DNA of 64,000 nt, from assembly GCA_019634795.1 (NCBI GenBank), contig JAHCAR010000004.1, forward strand, positions 124,001 through 188,000. Reading direction: 5' to 3'. A model generated the notes under the pieces. The model worked only from the letters and a program-made list of their open reading frames with translations, was not told the DNA's origin and searched no databases. The position numbers and the translations under genes were made by a program. Positions 9,948 through 19,850 of the stretch are shown here, piece by piece. Source of the DNA: Dokdonella sp. Its GTDB lineage: Bacteria; Pseudomonadota; Gammaproteobacteria; Xanthomonadales; Rhodanobacteraceae. The stretch's first letter is position 1; the number at the start of each line of letters is the position of its first letter.

Positions 9948-10886
9948 ATGCGACAGCCCACCATGAGTCGGCGCAACAACGATGCCAGCACGACCCAAAG
10001 GCGGACCATGCTGCCGCTGCGTCGCGCCGGTGCCGGCGAGGTGCCGGCCTGTCTGGTCGTCCTGCAGGGCCAGCGACTTGGCCAGCGCATCGACCTCGGC
10101 GAGTCCGCGCTGGTGATCGGCCGCGCGCCCGAAGCCGATTTCCAGATCGTCGAGCGCAGCATCTCGCGCGCGCACTGCCGGATCACGCGTGAGCCGGCCG
10201 GCTACCGGATCAAGGATCTGGATTCGACCAACAAGACCTTTCTCAATGACCAGCCGATCATCGAGGCCGAACTGAAGGACGGCGACCACATCGCCGTCGG
10301 CAGCTGCGTGCTCAAGTTCATGGAGCGCTCGTCGGTGGAGGCGCGCTACCACGAGGAGCTGTACCAGCTGGCAACGGCCGATTCGCTGACCGATCTCTAC
10401 AACCGGCGCCAGTTCCTCGAACTGATCGACCGCGAGATTGCCCGCGCCTCGAACTACAAGCGCCCGCTGTCGCTGCTGATCATCGACCTCGACCACTTCA
10501 AGGCGATCAACGACCGCTACGGGCATCCGAGCGGCGACCTGGTCCTGAAGAAGGTCGCCCTGGCACTGCGCGGGCATTCGCGCGAGGAATTCATCGTCGC
10601 GCGCATCGGCGGAGAGGAGTTTGCGATCGTCCTGCCGGAAAACGACCTCGGCCAGGCCGTGGCGTTCGCCGACGATCTGCGCGTGGCACTGTCCGGTCTC
10701 GAGTTTTCCCTGAACGGCGAGCCCAAGCGCATCACCGTCAGCATCGGCGCCGCCGACTGGCTCGGCGGCATGACCGCGACCGGCGATCTGATGCGTGCGG
10801 CGGATGAGCAGCTTTATCGAGCCAAGCAGGGTGGCCGCAACCGGGTCTGTTCAAAGCTGACCGGCAACGAACCGGTTGCCGGCTGA
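9948..10886 (+). CDS. FHA-domain diguanylate cyclase
   Basis: The 312-residue cytoplasmic protein joins an FHA phosphothreonine-recognition domain (about 38-125; GR at 58-59, SRAH at 73-76, N100) to a GGDEF domain (about 145-300). The catalytic loop is GGEEF at 221-225, an active variant, so c-di-GMP synthesis from two GTP is expected. The inhibitory I-site, normally RxxD at 212-215, reads REEF here, so product inhibition is probably lost. Phosphothreonine binding by the FHA part would tie output to a Ser/Thr kinase. It faces a second FHA protein at 10908. A second ATG at 9963 is possible. Confidence 0.92.
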   Translation: MRQPTMSRRNNDASTTQRRTMLPLRRAGAGEVPACLVVLQGQRLGQRIDLGESALVIGRAPEADFQIVERSISRAHCRITREPAGYRIKDLDSTNKTFLNDQPIIEAELKDGDHIAVGSCVLKFMERSSVEARYHEELYQLATADSLTDLYNRRQFLELIDREIARASNYKRPLSLLIIDLDHFKAINDRYGHPSGDLVLKKVALALRGHSREEFIVARIGGEEFAIVLPENDLGQAVAFADDLRVALSGLEFSLNGEPKRITVSIGAADWLGGMTATGDLMRAADEQLYRAKQGGRNRVCSKLTGNEPVAG

Positions 10887-10907
10887 CACCCGAGCGCGCG
10901 CCTGCGC

Positions 10908-12512
10908 TCAGCAGACGGCCAGGGCCAGCATCGTGGCATCGTCTTCCGGAGCCACGCCGGCATGTTCGCCGAGCGCCTTCCAGGCCAGCGCGACTGCGTC
11001 CGCCGGCGCCGCGGCGCTGGCCAGAGAATGAGACAGGCCTTCGGTGCCCCACGGCGCGCCGTCCGCGCCGCGCTGTTCGACGACACCGTCGCTGTAGAGC
11101 AGGACGATCTCACCGCGCCCCAATAGCAGCGGTTCGGCGACGAATTGCGCCTGTGCATCGATGCCGAGCGGAATGCAACCGCGTGGCGACAGCGGCCGCA
11201 CCGAGCCGGCCGCGATGCGCAGGGCATGGCCATGGCCTGCATCGACAAAGTGGCAGCCTGCGCCGCTCGGTTCGAAAACACCGAGCCAGAGCGTGACGAA
11301 TCGACCGTCGCCGGTCTGCGCGCAGAGGTGCGCGTTGAGCTGGCTGACGACGCGTACCGGATCGCCGTCGTGGGCAAATCCGGCGCGCAGGAAGGATTGC
11401 ACCGATGCCATGACCAGCCCGGCACCGAGACCGGCACCGCTGACATCGCCGAGCGCGGCCACGACACGTCCGCCATCGATTTCGAAGACATCGACGACGT
11501 CGCCACCAACGACCCGACCAGGATGGAGATGCAGGGCATAGCGAACCGCTCCGAGGACGTCGGCGGCGGCCGGCAGCAGACGCTTCTGCACATCGCGTGC
11601 ACGCTCCAGGTCGGCCGTGAATGCGGCGTGCTCACGTTCGCGCTCGAGCCTGTGCAGATTGGAGAGGGCCAGCGCGGCGAGCCTGGCCAGTGCATGGCAG
11701 AAGGTCGGTGCATCGGCATGCCGGCGCGCGCTGGTACGCTCCGAATCCAGATACAGAAAGGCCTCGGCGCGACCATCGAGCATGATCGGCACGCACATCG
11801 CACGTCGTGGCTTGCGCTGCAGGGAGGCTTGTCCGCCGGAAGGCGGCGTATCGGACTCGAGCCGGGCCAGATCGCCATTTCCGGCGGAAGCCACGAGCGC
11901 GGCGTTGAATTGCCACTGGCTTCTCGGCGAGAGCGCCGGTCGCTGGCAGCACACGATGATGTCGCCCTCCCGACGCCAGAGCACCGTGGCCCGTGCGTAA
12001 CCTGATCCGAGCAGGGCGTGTTCGGCGAGGATTTCAGCCAGGGCGGCCTCATCGCGGGCCGCGGCGATGTCCCCCGCATACTGCAGCAGCAATTCGAGGC
12101 GCTGTTCGGCCAGATTTCCGACGGCTCGCACGACGCTGATTCGGGTGGGTGCGTTTGCGCTACCCGGACCGCCATGCTCATCGGCAAGGGCATCGATGCG
12201 GAACTGCCAGGGACCCACACGGAGGATGTCCCCGGCACGCAAGCGGGCAGTTGCGGACTCCGCAAGGGCCAGGCCATTCAGCTCAATGCCCTGCCTCGAA
12301 CCGCAATCGCGCACGATCCAGCCGTCATTTGCCCGCTCGACACTGGCGTGACGTCTGGAGACGCCCGGATCGGGCAATTCGAGTTCGTTGCTGGCGGCAC
12401 GGCCGATACGGAATGGGTCGCTCAGACGCCAGCTACCCGAGTCCAGCGGCGGCCCGTCGACCTGCACGAGTGCCAAACTGATGCGGATGGTCTGCGTTTC
12501 GTTTTCAATCAT
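10908..12512 (-). CDS. FHA-GAF-PP2C (SpoIIE/RsbU-type) phosphatase
   Basis: The 534-residue protein begins at an ATG at 12512, giving MIENETQ; the frame continues upstream without looking like protein. Domains in order are FHA (about 25-110; GR at 37-38, SRRH at 52-55, NG at 79-80), a GAF-like sensor (about 150-330), and a SpoIIE/RsbU PP2C phosphatase (about 345-534). Metal-binding aspartates are seen in VVGGDVVDVF, GDVSGAGLGAG, LYSDGVVEQ and EDDATMLAL. Such enzymes dephosphorylate anti-anti-sigma factors or kinase substrates. It converges on the FHA-GGDEF gene with 21 bases between stops, which suggests shared phospho-signalling. Confidence 0.9.
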   Translation of the reverse strand: MIENETQTIRISLALVQVDGPPLDSGSWRLSDPFRIGRAASNELELPDPGVSRRHASVERANDGWIVRDCGSRQGIELNGLALAESATARLRAGDILRVGPWQFRIDALADEHGGPGSANAPTRISVVRAVGNLAEQRLELLLQYAGDIAAARDEAALAEILAEHALLGSGYARATVLWRREGDIIVCCQRPALSPRSQWQFNAALVASAGNGDLARLESDTPPSGGQASLQRKPRRAMCVPIMLDGRAEAFLYLDSERTSARRHADAPTFCHALARLAALALSNLHRLEREREHAAFTADLERARDVQKRLLPAAADVLGAVRYALHLHPGRVVGGDVVDVFEIDGGRVVAALGDVSGAGLGAGLVMASVQSFLRAGFAHDGDPVRVVSQLNAHLCAQTGDGRFVTLWLGVFEPSGAGCHFVDAGHGHALRIAAGSVRPLSPRGCIPLGIDAQAQFVAEPLLLGRGEIVLLYSDGVVEQRGADGAPWGTEGLSHSLASAAAPADAVALAWKALGEHAGVAPEDDATMLALAVC

Positions 12513-12929
12513 CGGAATGGTTTGAAGCCGGATCCAGGCAGAGTGGCAGGTTCTGGTGTCGAATGCCGACCCAATTCGAGCGACGAACGGCAACCCGGCT
12601 GCGTCCTTCAAAGGGCCCCGACGGAGCTGCGGGCCGTCGCCCGGTCGATGGCCCGAATTGTGACAACGCGGTCCCCTTGGTTCGGACATCCTAACGCCGC
12701 TTGCTGAATGTACGAGAACGCTGCCGACAACCCGCATTTACCCTCGCAGAGGCCGAAATGATTGATTACATGGCTTCACGGCATTATTGTGCTCCGCCCG
12801 CGAGACGCCTCCGAGGAGCGCTTCGCCGAGAAACCCCGAAGCCGGTCTGTCGTGCGTTCATGTGACGAACGGTATGCTTGCCGAGTAATCTACGATGCAT
12901 TTCGTCTATAGTTCCTGGAGGATTCCGCC
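12513..12929. other. 417-base divergent intergenic region
   Basis: This region separates the leftward phosphatase gene from the rightward lipoprotein gene and should carry both promoters. The segment around 12700-12810 is less G+C-rich than average. A candidate promoter for the lipoprotein is listed separately. I see no structured RNA, repeat or small gene with a convincing ribosome binding site. Confidence 0.6.
12862..12891 (+). promoter_or_regulatory. Candidate sigma-70 promoter of the YbaY-like lipoprotein
   Basis: GTGACG at 12862-12867 and TAATCT at 12886-12891 are separated by 18 bases, placing a start near 12898 and leaving a leader of about 30 bases that contains the strong TGGAGG ribosome binding site at 12915-12920. 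Confidence 0.4.
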
Positions 12930-13787
12930 ATGTTGAAGTATGTCGCCACGGCCCTGACTGCGCTGGCCGTTCTCGGGGGCTGCAATCCCTCAAACCAGCC
13001 AGCCGGTACGCCCGCAGCGGATGGCAATGGCGCTCCTCCCACGGCCGAACAGATGGCCAATGCGCCGATTCCGTCGCAGATCACCGGTACGGTCACGCTG
13101 CGCGCTCCCGCCGTGATCAACCCCGGTGCAAAACTGACCGCGCAGCTGGTCGACGTGGCGCAACAGGACATCGTCATTGCGCAGAGTTCCGAAGACGTCA
13201 CCACGCAGCCGCCCTATCAGTTCACCCTGCCCCTCGAGCCGGGCCGCATTGACAAGACTCGCGTCTACGTGGTCAACGTGCTGCTGACCGATGGCGAACG
13301 TCGCTACGTACAGGCCCTGCAGTCGCCGGTCCTGACCGGTGGAGCCGGCAACACGATCCAGGTCGTGCTGAACTCCGAGGCGACAGCCGGTGAAAATCTC
13401 AAGGAGGAGTTCAACAAGCTCAAGGCCCATATCGGCGGCATGAAGCGCATCCAGGATTCGTTCCTCGATGGCGACCTCTCGGTAGCCTGGGACGGTTTCG
13501 CCGAAGCGGGCAACAAATTGCGCTTCATGCGGGTCAACTCCGAACTCGGTGATGGCGACTCGGCCGTGCGCACCAATGTCGAATATGCCTTCCTCGACGG
13601 CAAGCCGATGGCGATCCTGAAGAAAGGCTCGGTGACCACGCGGGTTGGCTGGAACGATCAGGGCGAAGTCATTCTCAACGAGAAGAGCAATGGCGAGACG
13701 GTGTCCGAGGACGAGGCCAAGGCCTTCTACCAGGATGCCCTCAAGGCGTTCGCGATGGGCGAGAAGAAGCTGCCGAAGAAGAAGTAG
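12930..13787 (+). CDS. YbaY/YscW-like lipoprotein
   Basis: The 285-residue lipoprotein has a signal with lipobox LGGC (Cys18), an acceptor for diacylglyceryl transfer. After a Pro/Ala-rich spacer comes a beta-sandwich domain (about 48-135) with SQITGTVTLRAP and TLPLEPGRIDKTRVYVVNVLL, the pattern of the YbaY/YscW lipoprotein family, often annotated as type III secretion pilotin-like although most members have no T3SS. The second half (about 140-285) is a more lysine-rich domain I cannot assign. A TGGAGG box precedes the ATG. A strong terminator follows. Confidence 0.82.
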   Translation: MLKYVATALTALAVLGGCNPSNQPAGTPAADGNGAPPTAEQMANAPIPSQITGTVTLRAPAVINPGAKLTAQLVDVAQQDIVIAQSSEDVTTQPPYQFTLPLEPGRIDKTRVYVVNVLLTDGERRYVQALQSPVLTGGAGNTIQVVLNSEATAGENLKEEFNKLKAHIGGMKRIQDSFLDGDLSVAWDGFAEAGNKLRFMRVNSELGDGDSAVRTNVEYAFLDGKPMAILKKGSVTTRVGWNDQGEVILNEKSNGETVSEDEAKAFYQDALKAFAMGEKKLPKKK

Positions 13788-13811
13788 TCCACGCCCGCAG
13801 GGCCTGGATGC

Positions 13812-13840
13812 AAAAAAGGCCGGCATTGCCGGCCTTTTTT
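13812..13840. terminator. Bidirectional rho-independent terminator
   Basis: Six A, GGCCGGC, ATT, GCCGGCC and six T form a 13-base-pair perfect stem with T-runs on both strands. It lies between the stops of the lipoprotein gene and the convergent tex gene and should terminate both. Confidence 0.9.
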
Positions 13841-13864
13841 GTTGTCCGGCTGCGAAGCCGGTCT

Positions 13865-16219
<2,355 letters not shown>

Positions 16220-16294
16220 TGTTTCCTTGGCTGCGATGCCGCAGGCACGGCAGGGCCGCGAAGGTGCCTGCGCGCCATGCGGAGGTTGGGGGAT

Positions 16295-18181
<1,887 letters not shown>

Positions 18182-18210
18182 GAACCGACTACCCGTTGCA
18201 GAACCGCGCA

Positions 18211-18216
18211 ATTCTA
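18211..18216 (-). promoter_or_regulatory. Candidate -10 element of mnmG
   Basis: On the minus strand the sequence reads GGGTTAGAATTGCGC. TAGAAT at 18216-18211 would start transcription near 18204, 23 bases before the ATG at 18181. The same GGG(C/T)TAGAAT arrangement precedes tRNA-Thr and the SPOR gene in this window. No clear -35 is seen. Confidence 0.5.
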
Positions 18217-18255
18217 ACCCAGCGCCTCAAACCGGCGCCGCTGCGACCCGATGCT

Positions 18256-18271
18256 TGGCACGGAATCTGCT
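18256..18271 (+). promoter_or_regulatory. Candidate sigma-54 (-24/-12) promoter ahead of a structured RNA
   Basis: TGGCACGGAATCTGCT contains GG and GC exactly ten bases apart and matches the RpoN consensus TGGCACG-N4-TTGC(A/T) at all but one defined position. It predicts transcription start at about 18282, four bases before the first arm of a 13-base-pair stem. It is oriented away from mnmG. Confidence 0.65.
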
Positions 18272-18281
18272 GTTGAACCAT

Positions 18282-18511
18282 CGCACTCCCACCGGCGCTA
18301 GGCGTATGCGAGCACGCCGAAGGTCGGAATTCAGGGGCTGGCTGCGCGCCGGTGGGAGCATGCACTGACCGAGGGGCGAGGCTGCGGAATGGCTGGCGCC
18401 CGGCGGTCTCAGGAACAGGGGGTATTCGAGAGGACCTTGGTGCCGGGCGCCAGTTGAACGAACCAGCCGCACCCACAGAAATGCCGCACCCGCAAGGGCG
18501 CGGCATTTTTT
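18282..18511 (+). ncRNA. Candidate sigma-54-dependent structured small RNA, about 230 nt
   Basis: Three elements stand in line. First, a stem of 13 perfect pairs (18286-18298 with 18346-18358) closes a 47-base loop. Second, a hairpin of 12 perfect pairs (18393-18404 with 18442-18453) is extended inside by GGTC/GACC pairing. Third, there is a rho-independent terminator at 18478-18511. The -24/-12 promoter at 18256-18271 predicts a start right before the first stem. Short open frames cross the region but none has a convincing ribosome binding site. It does not match the hallmarks I know for 6S, tmRNA, RNase P or SRP RNA. A trans-acting regulatory RNA of the RpoN regulon is an inference; the poly-U tail would suit Hfq. 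Confidence 0.6.
18478..18511 (+). terminator. Rho-independent terminator of the candidate RNA
   Basis: AAATGCCGC pairs with GCGGCATTT around an inner CCC-GCAA-GGG hairpin with one A/C mismatch, and the right arm runs into six T (18506-18511). The A-run on the left makes it potentially bidirectional. No protein gene on the plus strand ends upstream, which is itself evidence for a noncoding transcript here. Confidence 0.8.
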
Positions 18512-18610
18512 GTTGCGGCTGCCGTGGGTCGGCCTTGCTGACCTTATCGGTAACAGCAATTGGCAGACTGTGACCGTAATCGCGGAAAACCGGCAGGCCA
18601 CGGTGAGGCG

Positions 18611-18646
18611 CGTCAGACCCGGTCAACTTGCGACACGAAACGTCAG
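18611..18646 (+). promoter_or_regulatory. Direct CGTCAG repeats upstream of a sigma-54 promoter
   Basis: CGTCAG occurs at 18611-18616 and again at 18641-18646, exactly 30 bases (about three helical turns) apart and 55-90 bases upstream of the -24 box at 18701. Distance and phasing suit binding by a sigma-54 enhancer-binding protein. The regulator is not identified. Confidence 0.35.
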
Positions 18647-18699
18647 TCGGGAGGCAGGATTCTCAGATTTATTTTGACGCAGGCCCGATTTCGGTGAGT

Positions 18700-18715
18700 T
18701 GGCACGCCCCTTGCT
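18700..18715 (+). promoter_or_regulatory. Consensus sigma-54 (-24/-12) promoter
   Basis: TGGCACGCCCCTTGCT is a full match to TGGCACG-N4-TTGCT with GG and GC ten bases apart. Predicted start is about 18726, giving a 32-base leader ahead of the ATG at 18758 with a GGGAG box inside it. This is the strongest of three RpoN-type promoters in the window. Confidence 0.8.
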
Positions 18716-18757
18716 ACCTATCAATCAACCAACCATCACCCCCGGGAGCACGCCACC

Positions 18758-18955
18758 ATGATGTCGACCGCCGCCAGCATGAACCTCAATCCGCTCTTCC
18801 TGCGCCATGACCTGATGATCGAACTGGGCCGCCTCGAGATGGCCATGCAGGACATGCGTTCGACCGCTGCCGTCAACGATGCCAACGCCCAGCTGCAGCA
18901 GCTTGAAAGCCGCCGCGCCCGGATCAACGAAGCGCTGAGCCGTCTGCCTGCCTGA
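18758..18955 (+). CDS. Small coiled-coil protein under a sigma-54 promoter
   Basis: The 65-residue protein, with ATG ATG start, has no signal peptide. Residues 15-62 are predicted helical with a heptad-like spread of L, M and I (HDLMIELGRLEMAMQDM, then LQQLESRRARINEALSRL). I do not recognise the family. Support for a real gene is the consensus sigma-54 promoter 42 bases upstream, GGGAG ten bases before the ATG, and a strong terminator directly after the stop. An adaptor or regulator acting through a coiled coil is the most that can be inferred. Confidence 0.75.
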   Translation: MMSTAASMNLNPLFLRHDLMIELGRLEMAMQDMRSTAAVNDANAQLQQLESRRARINEALSRLPA

Positions 18956-18988
18956 TCACTGAATCGGCAGCACTCCCGGTGAAACAAG

Positions 18989-19013
18989 AAACCGCGCGAA
19001 AGCGCGGTTTTTT
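18989..19013. terminator. Bidirectional rho-independent terminator
   Basis: AAACCGCGC, GAAA and GCGCGGTTT make a nine-base-pair stem with a GNRA tetraloop and flanking A- and T-runs. It ends the 65-residue gene on the plus strand and lies just past the stop of the leftward lipoprotein gene. Confidence 0.9.
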
Positions 19014-19024
19014 GTTGCCTGCGA

Positions 19025-19624
19025 TCAGTGCTTGCGGGGTGCGTTTCGCGGCGGCGGCGGTGGCGGCGCGCGCATCACCGGGGCCGCCATCGTTCGCACC
19101 GGCGGTGCCGGGCGCGCGGCGGAGCGGATCACCGCCGAGCGGGGTGCCCCGGATCGCCCCCGGGTCGGCCCGACCGAAGGACGCAGCGAGGCTTGCGACC
19201 GACCCGACAGCGCGCGCCGTGGCGCCGCGATCACCGGTCGCGCGACCAGCGAGCTGCGCAGGGCGCGATCTTGCTGAACCCGCGACTCGCGCCAGGATCC
19301 ACCGGCGTGATCCGACGGCTGCGGCCACCAGACGTAGGGTGTGTAGCCGAGATACCACGGCGTCCACCAACCCGGATAGCCGCCGAGACCATAGCCGAAC
19401 CCAAAGCCGTAACCGTAGCCAGGCGCATAGCCGAGACCGCCGCCGTAGCCGTAGCCATGCGCGAATCCGTAGCCCGCTCCGTAGGAATAGTCGCTCGTGA
19501 GCGCGGCGCTGTCGGAGGCGGAGTAGTAGTCTCCGCCACCCTCGTAGTGGTAGACGGTACCCGAGGTGGTCGCGCAACCCGCCAGGGTGAGCAGCAAGGG
19601 CAACAGCGGTATCAGGCGAGACAT
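19025..19624 (-). CDS. Gly/Tyr-rich lipoprotein with a basic C-terminal half
   Basis: The 199-residue product starts MSRLIPLLPLLLTLAGC, a lipoprotein signal with lipobox LAGC (Cys17). Residues about 38-100 are a low-complexity Gly/Tyr/Phe region with repeated GYGYG and GFGYG units, then a WWPQP segment, then a C-terminal half rich in R, A, P and S that ends in a proline run. GGAGAG precedes the ATG at 19624. The open frame extends 89 codons further upstream without protein-like features. Similar low-complexity outer-membrane lipoproteins are common in this order. No function is assigned. Confidence 0.75.
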   Translation of the reverse strand: MSRLIPLLPLLLTLAGCATTSGTVYHYEGGGDYYSASDSAALTSDYSYGAGYGFAHGYGYGGGLGYAPGYGYGFGFGYGLGGYPGWWTPWYLGYTPYVWWPQPSDHAGGSWRESRVQQDRALRSSLVARPVIAAPRRALSGRSQASLRPSVGPTRGRSGAPRSAVIRSAARPAPPVRTMAAPVMRAPPPPPPRNAPRKH

Positions 19625-19850
19625 GGCGACTCTCCAGTCATCGCCCCGGCAGGGGGCATCATGATCAACATGCGCCCATCGCGCGCCGCATTCAAGTGAT
19701 GCCATGCGGACTTGCGACAGCACCATGCCGACGGAGAGTGCCGTCGCAATCCAGCGGAGCCGAAGCACGAGCCTGGCGGTCGTCAGCCATGCCTGGTCGC
19801 ATGCCTGCCGGGCGGCGCAAACGAACCTGCATCGCGCAGCAACCCGCTGC

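Noticed and set aside
16226..16241. TGGCTGCGATGCCGCA as a plus-strand sigma-54 promoter
   Set aside because: Only the GG-N10-GC spacing fits, both flanking halves are poor, and no plus-strand gene follows.
18282..18511. 6S RNA, RNase P RNA, SRP RNA or tmRNA as identity of the structured RNA
   Set aside because: The fold is two separate hairpins plus a terminator, not the 6S rod. The RNase P core (GAGGAAAGTCC), the SRP GNAR loop context and a tRNA-like end with CCA are all missing.
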